Positions 42,256 to 52,707 of a stretch of DNA of 64,000 nt are shown in pieces; the first letter of the stretch is position 1; each line of letters begins with the position of its first letter. Source of the DNA: Pseudonocardia sp. (GTDB lineage Bacteria; Actinomycetota; Actinomycetes; Mycobacteriales; Pseudonocardiaceae). Both the position numbers and the translations under genes were made by a program. The notes under the pieces are model-generated. The model worked only from the letters and a program-made list of their open reading frames with translations. It was not told the DNA's origin and did no database searches. Where the stretch lies: NCBI RefSeq assembly GCF_029263155.1, contig NZ_JAJCYB010000131.1:1-64000 (forward strand), given 5' to 3'.

Positions 42256-42777
42256 ATGGACGAGCTGCGGGTGGGCAGGCCCGGACCGGAGCATGCGGGC
42301 GAGCTGCTGACCGTGCAGCGTGCCGCCTACGTGACCGAGGCGCAACGCTACGACGCCCCGCACATCCCGCCGCTGGTCGAGACGCTCGGGGAGGTGCACG
42401 CCGACCTCGAGTCCGCGGACCGCGGGGCCGGGCCGGTGGTCCGGGCCGCGTGGATCGGTGCCCGGCTGGTCGGTTCCGTGCGCGGGCGTGTCGACGGGGA
42501 CCGGATGGAGATCTCGCGGCTCACCGTCGCCCCTGACGTGCAGGGCCGGGGCGTGGCCCGTGCACTGTTGACCGCGGTGCACGCCGCCACGCCGGACGCC
42601 GTCCGTACCTGCTGGCTGGTCACCGGCGCGCGCAGCGAGGACAACATGCGGCTCTACGCCGCGGCGGGCTACGCGGTCACCGGGCGCGCCATCGACGCGG
42701 CCGGGGTCGAGCTGGTGCGGATGGAGCGCGCCGGGACCGACGGTGCCGGCCCCGCCGCCCCGCCGGGAGGCCCGTGA
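42256..42777 (+). CDS. GNAT family acetyltransferase
   Basis: A 173-residue GNAT protein. LTVAPDVQGRGVARALLTAVH contains the acetyl-CoA loop Q-x-x-G-x-G/A, and TGARSEDNMRLYAAAGYAVTG is the usual C-terminal motif. The ATG at 42256 is preceded by TACCCT and 7 nt, fitting a leaderless transcript. The acceptor substrate is unknown. It is divergent from terD and is followed by polA after 290 nt. Confidence 0.85.
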   Translation: MDELRVGRPGPEHAGELLTVQRAAYVTEAQRYDAPHIPPLVETLGEVHADLESADRGAGPVVRAAWIGARLVGSVRGRVDGDRMEISRLTVAPDVQGRGVARALLTAVHAATPDAVRTCWLVTGARSEDNMRLYAAAGYAVTGRAIDAAGVELVRMERAGTDGAGPAAPPGGP

Positions 42778-43067
42778 CGGAGGCCCGGTTCGGCCGCGTG
42801 GCAGCGCGTGCCGCTCGTCGCCTCGTGATCGTCGGATCGGTACGTCGAGCGGGACCTGGCGTGCTTCCCGGTTCCGAGACGTCGATCATGGCCCGTCGCG
42901 CGCCGAGGGCTCCCGTCCCCGGCCGGCCGGGGACCCCGACGCTGACCGGGCCCCGGTGTGGCCTGCGCGAGGGACCGGGGCCCGGGCGGAGGCGGCACGG
43001 GGCGGGTCGGGCCCGCGGCGTGCGGCGATGCCGGGACTGTCGGGGGTCGGTCCTAGACTCCGATCCG

Positions 43068-45872
43068 ATGAGTCCCGCCACCCCCGCGCCCGGCCAGACC
43101 GGCACCCAGAGATCGGGCGCAGACGCCGCCTCCGCCGTCCCGTCCACCGGGCGGCGGCTGCTGCTGCTCGACGGCCACTCCCTGGCCTACCGGGCGTTCT
43201 TCGCGCTGCCCGCGGAGAACTTCCGCACCGGCACGGGGCAGACCACGAACGCGGTCTACGGCTTCACCTCGATGCTCATCAACCTGCTGCGCGACGAGGC
43301 ACCCACGCACCTCGCGGTGGCGTTCGACGTCTCGCGCACCACCTTCCGGTCGGAGCGGTTCGCCGAGTACAAGGCCAATCGCACCACCACCCCGGACGAC
43401 TTCCGCGGCCAGGTCGACCTCATCAAGGAGGTCCTCGACGCACTGGCGATCCCGCACTTCGGGGTGGCCGGGTTCGAGGCCGACGACGTCATCGCCACCC
43501 TCGCCACCCAGGCCGAGACCGACGGCTTCCAGGTGGCCATCACCACCGGCGACCGCGACGCGTTCCAGCTCGTCAGCGACAACGTGATGGTGCTCTACCC
43601 GACCCGCGGGGTGTCCGAGCTGGGCCGGATCGACCCGGCCGCGGTGATGGACCGCTACGGGCTCACCCCCGCGCAGTACCCCGACTTCGCGGCGCTGCGC
43701 GGCGACCCCAGCGACAACCTGCCCAACATCCCCGGCGTCGGGGAGAAGACGGCCGCCAAGTGGGTGCGCGAGTACGGGTCGCTGGCCGAGCTCACCGACC
43801 GCGTCGACGAGGTGAAGGGCAAGGCAGGCGACGCCCTGCGGGCCAACCTGGCCAACGTGCTGCTCAACCGCCAGCTCACCGAGCTGATCCGCGACGTCCC
43901 GCTCGACACCACGCCCGCCGAGCTGGAGGTGCGGCCGTGGGACCGCGACGCGGTGCACCGGCTGTTCGACGAGCTGGAGTTCCGGGTGCTGCGCGAGCGC
44001 CTGTTCGCCACGCTGGTCTCCGCCGAGCCCGAGGCCGAGGGCGGCATCGAGGTGCAGGGCGGCGCGATCGCTCCGGGCGGGGTGCGGGCCTGGCTCGACG
44101 CGCACGCCCGTGACGGCCGCCGCGTCGGGCTCGCCTTCCACGGCATCACCGGCGGTGCCACGGACGGCGACCTCGCCGGCATCGCGCTGGCCGCGGGCGA
44201 GCCCACGGTGGAGGCCCGTGCGGCCGGCGCCACGGCGGGCGTCCCCCAGGCCGGCTACCTCGACCTCACCACGCTCACCCCCGACGACGAGGCCGCGCTC
44301 GGCGAGTGGCTCGCCGATCCCGAGGTGCCCAAGGCGGCCCACGACGCCAAGGCGGCGCTGCACGCGCTGCGCGGCCGCGGCTGGCTTCTCGCCGGTCTCA
44401 CCAGCGACACCGCGCTCGCCGCTTACCTCACCAGGCCCGGGCAGCGCAGCTTCGACCTCGCCGACCTCGCGTTGCGGCACCTGCGCCGCGAGCTGCGCGT
44501 CGACGGCGAGGACGCGGGCGGGCAGCTGTCGCTCCTGGGCGGCGAGGAGGAGGCCGACGCGCAGCGCGCGAGCGGCCGGATGGCGGCCGCGTCGGCCGTG
44601 GCCGAGCTGGCCGACGTGCTCGACGTCGAGCTCGCCGAGAAGGCGGCCACCGCGCTGCTCACCGGCCTGGAGCTGCCGCTGCAGTACGTGCTGGCGGACC
44701 TGGAGACCGCGGGCATCGCGGTGGACGGTGACGCGCTGGCCGCGCTGGAGGCCGACTTCGCCGCGCAGGTCAAGCAGGCCGCCCAGGACGCCTACGCCGT
44801 GATCGGCAAGGAGATCAACCTCGGCTCGCCCAAGCAGCTGCAGGTGGTGCTGTTCGACGAGCTGAACATGCCGAAGACCAAGCGCACCAAGACCGGCTAC
44901 ACGACCGACGCCGACGCGCTGGCCACGCTGTACGAGCAGACCGGCAACGAGTTCCTGCAGCACCTGCTGGCCCACCGCGACGCCACGCGGCTCAAGGTCA
45001 CCGTCGACGGCCTGCTCAAGTCCGTCGCCGACGACGGGCGCATCCACACCACCTACAGCCAGACGATCGCGGCCACCGGCCGGTTGAGCTCCACCGAGCC
45101 GAACCTGCAGAACGTGCCGATCCGCACGGCCGCGGGCCGCCGGATCCGCGAGACGTTCGTGGTGGGTGCGGGCTACGCGGAGCTGATGACGGCCGACTAC
45201 AGCCAGATCGAGATGCGGATCATGGCGCACCTGTCGGAGGACACCGCGCTGATCGAGGCGTTCCGCAGCAGCCACGACTTCCACGCCGAGACCGCGGCCC
45301 GGGTGTTCTCCGTCGAGGCCACCGAGGTCACCCCGGCGCAGCGGGCCAAGATCAAGGCGATGAACTACGGCCTGGCCTACGGCCTGTCCGCGTTCGGGCT
45401 CTCGGGCCAGCTGCGGATCTCCACCGACGAGGCCCGCGGCCTGATGGACGACTACTTCGCCGGCTTCGGCGGGGTGCGCGACTACCTGGCGGGAGTGGTC
45501 GACAGGGCCCGCAAGGACGGCTTCACCGCCACCATCATGGACCGCCGCCGCTACCTGCCCGACCTCACCAGCGACAACCGCCAGCGCCGCGAGATGGCCG
45601 AGCGGATGGCGCTCAACGCCCCGATCCAGGGCAGCGCCGCCGACATCATCAAGGTCGCGATGCTCGGCGTGCACCGCGCGCTCACCGCCGAGGGCCTGCG
45701 CAGCCGGATGCTGCTGCAGGTGCACGACGAGCTGGTCCTGGAGGTCGCCGAGGGCGAGCGCGAGCAGCTGGAGACACTGGTGCGCCGGGAGATGGCCGCC
45801 GCCGCGGAGCTGTCGGTGCCGCTGGAGGTGTCGGTCGGCTACGGCCGCAGCTGGGACGACGCGGCCCACTGA
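43068..45872 (+). CDS. polA: DNA polymerase I
   Basis: A 934-residue DNA polymerase I for Okazaki-fragment processing and repair. The 5'-3' exonuclease occupies about 25-320 (LLLLDGHSLAYRAFFALP, AITTGDRDAFQLVSDN, LPNIPGVGEKTAAKW). The middle proofreading domain lacks the usual DxE and other acidic residues, so it is vestigial as in mycobacteria. The polymerase has TGRLSSTEPNLQNVPIR, motif A DYSQIEMRIMAHL, motif B AKIKAMNYGLAYG and motif C QVHDELVLEV. The ATG at 43068 has TAGACT 8 nt upstream; the longer open frame upstream lacks family similarity. Apart from its place in the inserted block it is ordinary. Confidence 0.96.
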   Translation: MSPATPAPGQTGTQRSGADAASAVPSTGRRLLLLDGHSLAYRAFFALPAENFRTGTGQTTNAVYGFTSMLINLLRDEAPTHLAVAFDVSRTTFRSERFAEYKANRTTTPDDFRGQVDLIKEVLDALAIPHFGVAGFEADDVIATLATQAETDGFQVAITTGDRDAFQLVSDNVMVLYPTRGVSELGRIDPAAVMDRYGLTPAQYPDFAALRGDPSDNLPNIPGVGEKTAAKWVREYGSLAELTDRVDEVKGKAGDALRANLANVLLNRQLTELIRDVPLDTTPAELEVRPWDRDAVHRLFDELEFRVLRERLFATLVSAEPEAEGGIEVQGGAIAPGGVRAWLDAHARDGRRVGLAFHGITGGATDGDLAGIALAAGEPTVEARAAGATAGVPQAGYLDLTTLTPDDEAALGEWLADPEVPKAAHDAKAALHALRGRGWLLAGLTSDTALAAYLTRPGQRSFDLADLALRHLRRELRVDGEDAGGQLSLLGGEEEADAQRASGRMAAASAVAELADVLDVELAEKAATALLTGLELPLQYVLADLETAGIAVDGDALAALEADFAAQVKQAAQDAYAVIGKEINLGSPKQLQVVLFDELNMPKTKRTKTGYTTDADALATLYEQTGNEFLQHLLAHRDATRLKVTVDGLLKSVADDGRIHTTYSQTIAATGRLSSTEPNLQNVPIRTAAGRRIRETFVVGAGYAELMTADYSQIEMRIMAHLSEDTALIEAFRSSHDFHAETAARVFSVEATEVTPAQRAKIKAMNYGLAYGLSAFGLSGQLRISTDEARGLMDDYFAGFGGVRDYLAGVVDRARKDGFTATIMDRRRYLPDLTSDNRQRREMAERMALNAPIQGSAADIIKVAMLGVHRALTAEGLRSRMLLQVHDELVLEVAEGEREQLETLVRREMAAAAELSVPLEVSVGYGRSWDDAAH

Positions 45873-46280
45873 GCAACGCGGCCGCCGCACTGTTCAGCAG
45901 CCGACGGCGAACCGGTGGGCGCGACAGACCTCGTCGAGGCGTGTCGTGGACAGCCGGGCGATGGGGGTCCGCAGGCGCTCCCGGCGCAGGGTGAAGACGT
46001 TGTCGAAGTTGGCGGCGCACCGACGGGGGAGACCGTCGACCGCGGTGAGTTCCACCTCGGTCGGGATGCCGCGCACGCGGGTCGTGACGGGGGCGACCAG
46101 CACGGTGGCCCAACCGTTCGATGAACCGCGGCAGATCCCAGCGCATCCCGTCGCCGGCGACGAGCGCCCGGCCGACCGCACCGGCCACCGGCTCGTCGCT
46201 CCACGCGGGGTCGCCCCGGCGGCCACGCTGCGGGGCCGGACGGGATCCGCGCCGGGGGCCTCGCGGGCATCGGGCCGGCC
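45873..46280 (-). pseudogene. MazF-like toxin remnant and non-coding flank
   Basis: On the - strand, codons from 46103 down to the stop at 45894 encode VLVAPVTTRVRGIPTEVEL, a GLPRRCAANFDNV segment, and TPIARLSTTRLDEVCRA, which matches the C-terminal two thirds of MazF-type mRNA interferases. The N-terminal RGxIWW and GSEqxGxRP-type strand is absent in every frame upstream, and no antitoxin gene is adjacent. This is best read as a decayed toxin. The remaining 46104-46280 holds no gene I can support. Confidence 0.55.
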
Positions 46281-46820
46281 TCACGACCGCGGGCGACCCT
46301 GCCCCGATGCCGTCGGCGTGCCGAGCAGCACGACCGCGGACCCGACCCGCAGCACACCGTCGGTGAGCGGTTCGCAGCGCCTCCCCCCGCGACCGCGCAG
46401 GGCCCGGAACGCGCCGGGGGCGAGCACGACGTCCATCCAGGCGCACGGGTTCGCGGGGCGGTGGGCGCGGAAGCGGACCGGGCCGTCGCCGGAGTCGAGG
46501 GTGAACTCCGTGCCGCGGGGCAGGTCGTCGACGGCGAACCCGCGCAGCACGACCGTCCGGCGGGCGAGCAGCGGGTCGGGGACGGCGGGCAGGCCCAGCT
46601 CACGGGCCACGTGTTCCAGGGACTCGACTGCGATCAGCGTGATCGACGCCGCCCGGTGCGCGGGTCGGCCGAAGTAGCGATCGCCCACCACGCCGAGCCC
46701 GGCGCGGATCTCGATGCGCTCGCGCGACCCGCCGTCGGGATCGGGGAGGGGGCCGTCGGCGGGCCGTCCGGAATACGCGTGGACGGGGGAGGCGTGCAGC
46801 GCGACGATCTCCACGTGCAT
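46281..46820 (-). CDS. MOSC domain-containing protein
   Basis: A 179-residue MOSC-fold protein. MHVEIVALHASPVHAYSGRP opens the first strand, then GLGVVGDRYFGRPAHRAASI and ITLIAVESLEHVARELGLP are conserved, and a cysteine in RPANPCAWMDVVLAPGAF stands where the family's catalytic cysteine is found. MOSC domains bind molybdenum cofactor or transfer sulfur. The ATG is preceded by TAGGCT and 7 nt (leaderless). Its start overlaps the start of the divergent kinase gene. No molybdenum gene is nearby. Confidence 0.82.
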   Translation of the reverse strand: MHVEIVALHASPVHAYSGRPADGPLPDPDGGSRERIEIRAGLGVVGDRYFGRPAHRAASITLIAVESLEHVARELGLPAVPDPLLARRTVVLRGFAVDDLPRGTEFTLDSGDGPVRFRAHRPANPCAWMDVVLAPGAFRALRGRGGRRCEPLTDGVLRVGSAVVLLGTPTASGQGRPRS

Positions 46821-47405
46821 GGGGTCGAGCCTACGGAGGCACCACGGCGGATCCTCGTGGCCGGCGGGTCCGGGGCGGGCAAGAGCACGGTCGCCGCCGC
46901 GGTCGCGGCGCGGCTGGGCCTGCCTTACGTCGAGCTGGACTCGCTGTTCCACGGCCCGGGCTGGGTGCCGCGGCCGGAGTTCGCGGCGGACGCGGCGGCG
47001 CTCGCCGCGGGCGAGGTCTGGGTGACCGAGTGGCAGTACTCGCTCGCGCGGCCGGTGCTGCTCGCGCGCGCGGAGCTGCTGGTGTGGCTGGACCTGCCGC
47101 GGTGGCGGGTGATGGTCCAGCTCGTGGCACGGACGCTGCGTCGGCGGGCCACCGGCGCGCAGCTGTGGAACGGCAACGTCGAACCGCCGCTGCGGACGGT
47201 GCTCACCGACCGCGACCACCTCCTGCGCTGGGCCTGGCGGACCCATCCCGACACCGCCCGGCGGATCGCGACGGCCCGTGCGCAGGGCCGGTGCCCGCCG
47301 GTGGTGCGGCTGCGCAGCCGCGCGGAGATCAGGGCGTGGCTGGAGCGGGGCGCCGGGCGACCAGCACCCGGGCCGGGGGCAGGTTCGCCCACACCACCGG
47401 GCTGA
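46815..47405 (+). CDS. P-loop nucleoside kinase / topology-modulation-type ATPase
   Basis: A 196-residue P-loop protein. Walker A is ILVAGGSGAGKST near residues 14-26, followed by LGLPYVELDSLFHGPGWVP, a W-rich segment (WVTEWQYSLARPVLLARAEL) and VVWLDLPRWRVMVQLVARTL. This pattern is shared with FlaR/DNA-topology-modulation proteins and adenylate-kinase-like enzymes. The start is uncertain: the in-frame GTG at 46815 overlaps the divergent MOSC start, and GGAGG lies further inside the frame at about 46830-46836. The 3' end overlaps the convergent methyltransferase gene by 77 nt. Confidence 0.75.
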   Translation: MHGVEPTEAPRRILVAGGSGAGKSTVAAAVAARLGLPYVELDSLFHGPGWVPRPEFAADAAALAAGEVWVTEWQYSLARPVLLARAELLVWLDLPRWRVMVQLVARTLRRRATGAQLWNGNVEPPLRTVLTDRDHLLRWAWRTHPDTARRIATARAQGRCPPVVRLRSRAEIRAWLERGAGRPAPGPGAGSPTPPG

Positions 47406-47931
47406 GCGCGACCTCGCCGAACCGGGCGCGCACGGCGCTCTCCTGGCGCCGGGCCGGCGGCATCCACGTCGTGGGCAGCAGCGTGACCTGCGTGAACGTG
47501 CCGGTCGGGGCCAGCGCGGCGGCGGCGACGTCGGCGATCGGCGCGCTCGCCCACGCGACCCAGGGGAGCAGGCTGGACACCGCGTCGACGGTCCCGACGT
47601 CGAGGCCGCGCAGCAGGGCGGGCAGGTCGCCCGCGTCGCCGGGGACGACGGTCACCCCCGGGTGGCGGGCGGCGAGCCGGCGCGCCAGCTCCGGGTTGAG
47701 CTCGACCGCGACGTGCCGGCCACGGCCTGCGAGGCGGGCGGCGAGCGCGTCGGTGACCCGCCCGGTGCCCGCGCCCAGCTCGACGACCGTCGGGGCGGCG
47801 GCGGGGTCGTCCAGGAGCGGGTCCAGCGGGGCGAGCATCGCCGCGACCAGCGCGTCGGAGCTGGCCGTGACCGTGGCGACGCGGGTGGGGGCGCGGAGGA
47901 ACTCGCGGAACAGGACTCGGCGGTCGGACAC
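47329..47931 (-). CDS. SAM-dependent methyltransferase, phospholipid N-methyltransferase-like
   Basis: A 200-residue class I methyltransferase. The SAM-binding motif VVELGAGTGRVTDAL lies near residues 48-62, the acidic second strand is HVAVELNPELARRL, and VVPGDAGDLPALL and VDAVSSLLPWVAW follow. The pattern with FREFLRAPTRVATVTASS at the N-terminus resembles PmtA-type phospholipid methyltransferases. The GTG at 47931 is chosen because TACGGT lies 6 nt upstream on the same strand. Substrate is not certain. It is divergent from nothing and converges on the kinase gene. Confidence 0.82.
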   Translation of the reverse strand: MSDRRVLFREFLRAPTRVATVTASSDALVAAMLAPLDPLLDDPAAAPTVVELGAGTGRVTDALAARLAGRGRHVAVELNPELARRLAARHPGVTVVPGDAGDLPALLRGLDVGTVDAVSSLLPWVAWASAPIADVAAAALAPTGTFTQVTLLPTTWMPPARRQESAVRARFGEVALSPVVWANLPPARVLVARRPAPATP

Positions 47932-47969
47932 GGCCGGACCGTAGGCGGCGCGGGTGAACGGCAGGTGAC

Positions 47970-50900
47970 TCAGCGCGCGGCGGCCCGGGCGGCCGCCACG
48001 CGGCGCGACCAGCCGGGCATGCCGAGGCGCGCGAACGCGACCGCCGCGGCGTCGAGCAGCGGTGCGGCGCGGCCGTGGTCGCCCGACCGGGTGTGCATCA
48101 GGCCCTCGTCGTGGTCGACGACCGCGCGCAGCGGGCGGGCGGCCTGCCCGTCGAGGACGGCACGGGCGGCGTCGAACCAGCGGTGGGCCTCGTCGCGGCG
48201 GCCGTCGAGCGCGCAGAGCCGGGCCAGGGCGTGGCGCGCGTCGGTCATCGGGAAGCGGAAGTCGGCGGGCAGCGCGCGCTCGCGCAGGGCGCGCTCGACG
48301 ACGCTGAGGTGGTCGCGCCGGTCGAGCAGCCACAGCACCTCGGCCACCTCGCAGGCCGTGCGGCCGTAGTTCGGTGCCCACGCCGGGGCGGCGCGCAACG
48401 CCCGGACCGGGCGGGCGAGCAGGCCCAGCGCCGCCGCACCGTGCTGCATCCGGGCCTCGGCGCGGGCACTGATCGCGTCGATCGCGGCGCTGCCCCAGTG
48501 CCGGTCCGGCGCCGGGACCCGCCAGCGGGCGAAGTCGGCCAACCGCTCCGGCCAGCCCACGTCGCGGGCCATCGTCAGCGCGTCCTCGGCGCCCTCGTGG
48601 TGCAGCAGCTGCCAGCCGGGCCCCAGACCCGGCAGCCGGGCGACCAGCCCGCGGACGTGCGCCACCACCTCCGCGCCGCCGCCGAGGTCACCCAGCGCCA
48701 CCCGGCAGCGCGCCGCCCCCGCCCGGCAGTACACCTCCAGGGCCAGCTGCCCGGCGGCCTCCGCGGCGGCCGCGTCCCGCTCGAACAGCGGCACCGCGGC
48801 GGCGTAGTCGCCGACCAGGAACGCCGCGACGGTCGGGTCGTCGGCCGCCTCGGCCGGGATCGCCGCCCGGCTGCCGTACACGGCGGCGACGGCGTAGCGG
48901 GCCAGGTCGCCGCGCCCGGCCAGCCGTCCCGAGCCCAACAGCACCCGCAGGGCGCGCCGGCGCCCCGGCAGGTCCAGCGGGATGCCCGGGTGGTCGGGGT
49001 CGGACGCCTCGCGCCGGTCGAGGTCCAGCAGCGTGAGCGCGGCCCAGGTGACGGGGTCCGACCCGTCCAGGGCGGTGAGCGCGGCGGGGGCGAGCGACCA
49101 GGCGTGCCGGTTGCTGCCCGCCTGCGCGAGCGCCGTCGCGACCTCGGCGGCCACCGTCGGGAGGCCGCAGACGCGCGCGGCGTCGACGGCCTCGTCGAAG
49201 CGCAGGGCCCAGGCCAGGGCCACCGCCGCGCGGGCGAGCAGCTCCGGTGCCCGCCCGTCGCCGGGGGGCAGCAGGTCCAGCGCGACCCGCAGGAACGCCG
49301 CGTGCTCGTCGTGGGCACCGGCGCGGCGGGCCTGCTCGGCCGCCTCCCGCGCCGGCCCGACCCCGGCGCTCGCACCGGGGAGCCCGGCCGCGCGGTGGTA
49401 CTGCGCCGCGATCTCCGCCGCTGTGATGCGCACGCCGTCCGCCCTGGCCGCGTCCAGCGCGACGGCGAGCTCGCGGTGCAGCCGCAGCCTGCGCGACGGG
49501 TTGAGCTCCCGGTGCACCGCGTGCCGGATCAGGGCGTGGGTGAAGTCGTAGCGGTCGGGCCGGGTGTCGGGGACGACCAGCCCGGCGTCGATGACGTCGT
49601 CGAGCGCCGCGAGCGCCTCGGCGTCGTCGAGGCCCGCGACCGCCCGCACCGGCTCGAACGGGAACGGCCCCTCGACGCCCGCCGCGGCGTCGAGGAGCCG
49701 GTTGGCCCGTTCGGGCAGCCGGGCCCGGCGCCGCGCGGTCACCTGGCGGACGCCCTCGGGCACCGCGGACAGCGGCAGGTCGGTGCCGAGGCGGCCGTCG
49801 CCGTCGGGGTGCAGCGCCCCGTCGTCGTGCAGGTGCCGGACGATCTCGCGGGCGAGGAACGGGTTGCCGTCGGTCTCGGCCCACACGGCGGCGACGAGGT
49901 CGGTGCTCACCGGCGCTCCCGCGACGGAACCGAGCAGGGCGGCCAGCGCCTCCCCGTCGATGCCGCCCAGGCGCAGCTCGCGGCACTCGGCCTCGCTGCG
50001 CAGCGCGCCGAGCGCGTCGGCGAACGGGTGCCGGGCACCGACCTCCTCGCCGCGGTAGGCCGCGACGACGAGCACCGGCTCGCGGGCCGTCACCCGCGCG
50101 GTGTGTCGCAGCATCGCCACCGTGCCGCTGTCGGCCCAGTGCAGGTCGTCGAGCAGCAGGACCAGCGGTGCCGTGGCGGCCAGCGCGGCGACCCGCCGGG
50201 CGACGGCGTCGAGCAACCGCGTGCGCAGCTCGTCGGGGCGCAGCTTGTCGGGGGTCCGGGCGTCGGACGTGCCGTCGTACGGCTCGGCGGGGACGAGCGC
50301 GGCGGGGACGAGCATCTCGACGGCCGCGTCGGCGGTCCCGGCCCGGCCCAGCGCCTCGGCGAAGGGGGTGGAACGGCAGCGCCCCGCCCTCCGGGCAGCG
50401 GCCGGTGAGCACCCTCGCCCCGTCCGCCGCGGCCGCGGCGGCGAGCTCGGCGAGCAGGCGGGTCTTGCCGATGCCGGGCTCGCCGCGCACCAGCACCACC
50501 CCACCCCGGCCCGCGGCGGCCTCCGCGACGTGCGCCCGGAGCGTGCCGAGCTCGCGCTCGCGCCCCACGAACGTGCCCCGGTCGATCGGGCCCGCCGCGG
50601 GCGTCGCCGCCAGCGCCGGGTCCTGGGCCAGGACCGCCGCGTGCAGCGCGCGCACCTCGGGCCCGGGCTCGACGCCCAGCTCCGCGGCCAGCCCGCCGCG
50701 CAGCCTGCGGTAGGTGTCGAGCGCCTCGGCCTGCCGGCCGTCGCGGTAGAGCGCGAGCATGAGCTGCGCCCACGCGCGTTCGCGCAGCGGATGGTCGGCG
50801 ACCATGGTCTCCAGCACCGCCACCGCCTCGCGGTGCCCACCGAGGGCGAGCATCGACGCGACGCGGTCCTCCGCGGCGGCCGCGCGCAGCTCCGCGAGCC

Positions 50901-51354
50901 GGGCGGCCTCCGTACGCGCGAACGGCCGGGCGGCGAACTCGTCGAGTGCCGGTCCGCGCCACAGCACCAGCGCGTCGTCGAACGCGGCGACGGCGCCCGC
51001 GTGGTCACCGCGGGCCGCGGCGCGGCGCCCGGCCACGATCCGCGACTCGGCGAGCGCGGCGTCGCAGTCCGGGGCGTCGAGCAGGTAGCCCGGCGCCCGG
51101 GTGCGGATCGTGACGCCGCCGCCGTCGAGCGCCCGCCGCAGCCGCAGCACGTAGTTCTGCAGGGTCTTCGCCGCCGTGCGCGGCGGCGAGCCGTCCCACA
51201 GGGCGTCGACGAGCCGGTCCTCGCCGACGACCGTGCCGCGGTGCACCGCCAGCACCGCGAGCAGGCAGCGTTCCTTCGGCCCGATCGGTCGCGCCGAGCC
51301 GTCGCTCCCGAACACCTCGACCGGGCCGAGGATCCGCAGGGCCACCACCGGCAT
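47970..51354 (-). pseudogene. SARP-type regulator with ATPase and TPR domains, frameshifted
   Basis: About 1128 codons in two frames. The first frame holds the winged helix (VVALRILGPVEVFG, TLQNYVLRLRRAL), the activation domain and Walker A GEPGIGKTRLL. The second frame carries the rest of the ATPase with Walker B VLLLDDLHWA and the TPR-rich C-terminus. The break lies at 50364-50368, a run of five C on the coding strand; dropping one C joins CPEGGALPFHP to FAEALGRAGTADAAVEML without loss. The ATG at 51354 has GGAGG at 8 nt. It is a paralogue in design of the intact regulator at 22654-25806. Sequencing error is plausible. Confidence 0.8.
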
Positions 51355-51560
51355 CCGCACAGCCTCCGCGCGGTCGCCGGTCGCTGTCCAGACGCCGGTG
51401 GGGCGGTGCCGGCCACCCCCTCCGTGACCGGCGCCCCGCGGCCGGCCCGCTCAGGCGTCGAGCTCGCCCCGGCCCGCGTGGGCCGCCGCCGGCGTCCTGA
51501 CCGCGACGGCGCCGACGAGCAGGGCCCGCCCGGCCGGTGGCGTGCCGACGATCCGCCCGG

Positions 51561-52589
51561 TCACGGGACCAGCACCGCCCGGCCGTGGAGCCGGCCGCTC
51601 TCGAGGTCGGCGAACGCGTCGGCGAACGCCTCCAGCGGGTAGCTGCGGGTCCGGACCCCCACCCCGCCCGACGCGGCCAGCGCGATCAGCTCCCGCAGGT
51701 CGTCGTGGGTGCCGACGGCGTTGCCGACGACGCTGATCTCCGGGAGCACCAGGTTGAACGTCGGCACCCGCAGCTCCCCGCCGTATCCGACGACGAAGTA
51801 GGTGCCGCGGGCCCGGACCATCGCCAGCGACGACGCGACCGCGTCGCCCTCGCCGACGAAGTCGAGCACCGCCTCGGCACCCGCACCACCGGTGAGCTCG
51901 GCGACCCGCTCGCCCTGGGTGCCGTCGGCCGGCACGACGTGGTGGGCGCCGCAGTCCGCGGCGAGCTTGAGCGACTCGGGGTCCGGGTCGACCGCGATCA
52001 CCTCGGCGGCGGTGAGTGCGCGCAGGCACTGCACCGCGATGTGCCCCAGCCCGCCGATCCCGACCACCACGACGCGGGTGCCCGGGCCGAGCAGCGGAAC
52101 GGCCTTGCGGACGGCGTGCATCACCGTGAGGCCCGCGTCGGCGTGCGGGGCGACGTCGGCCGGTTCCAGGCCCGCCGGCAGCGGCAGCACCGCGCGGTCG
52201 GTGGTGCGCATCAGCTCGGCGAACCCGCCCGCACGGGTCAGGCCGGTGAAGTCCATGCCGCGCGCGCAGCGCATGTCGTCGCCGATCCGGCAGGCCGGGC
52301 ACGTCCCGCAGGAGGACTGCGGATGGCAGATCACGGCGTCGCCGACCACGACGTTCTCCACCGCGGTGCCGACCTCGTGCACCCAGCCCGTGGTCTCGTG
52401 ACCCAGCACGAGCGGCAGTTCGGTGGGCACGGCCGGGGCGAACCAGCCGTCGCGGATGTGCAGGTCGGTGCGGCACAGACCGGCGCCGCCGACGCGGATT
52501 ACGACGTCGTGCGGGCCGGTCGCGGCGGGTTCGGGGACCTCGTCGAGTCGCGGGGGTTCGGAGTAGGCGTGCAGGCGGACGGCTTTCAC
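51561..52589 (-). CDS. Zinc-dependent alcohol dehydrogenase
   Basis: A 342-residue medium-chain dehydrogenase. The catalytic zinc region GLCRTDLHIRDG and LGHETTGWVHEVG is intact; the structural zinc site has its four cysteines in CGTCPACRIGDDMRC. The NAD(P) loop is VVVVGIGGLGHIAVQCLRAL. The GTG at 52589 follows GGAGG at good spacing. Substrate is unknown; the closest feel is general aromatic or aliphatic alcohol dehydrogenases of actinobacteria. It is divergent from ruvC, with the LexA box between them nearer to ruvC. Confidence 0.9.
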   Translation of the reverse strand: MKAVRLHAYSEPPRLDEVPEPAATGPHDVVIRVGGAGLCRTDLHIRDGWFAPAVPTELPLVLGHETTGWVHEVGTAVENVVVGDAVICHPQSSCGTCPACRIGDDMRCARGMDFTGLTRAGGFAELMRTTDRAVLPLPAGLEPADVAPHADAGLTVMHAVRKAVPLLGPGTRVVVVGIGGLGHIAVQCLRALTAAEVIAVDPDPESLKLAADCGAHHVVPADGTQGERVAELTGGAGAEAVLDFVGEGDAVASSLAMVRARGTYFVVGYGGELRVPTFNLVLPEISVVGNAVGTHDDLRELIALAASGGVGVRTRSYPLEAFADAFADLESGRLHGRAVLVP

Positions 52590-52707
52590 GGTCGACCTCC
52601 GGTGTGTCGGGAGCAGGTGCGGCCGAGGGTGAGCCGGACCGGTCGCGGTCCGGTCGCGCTCCGGTCGCGCCCGGCGTGCCCCCGCGGTCCCGGACCCGGT
52701 TCGCCGG

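Noticed and set aside
43053..45890. 945-codon leftward frame opposite polA
   Set aside because: It mirrors polA codons in a GC-rich genome and encodes no recognisable domain.
51451..51564. A 37-codon frame after the alcohol dehydrogenase with a GTGA overlap
   Set aside because: It is too short and of low complexity (Ala/Gly/Arg), with no family or ribosome-binding evidence beyond the overlap.
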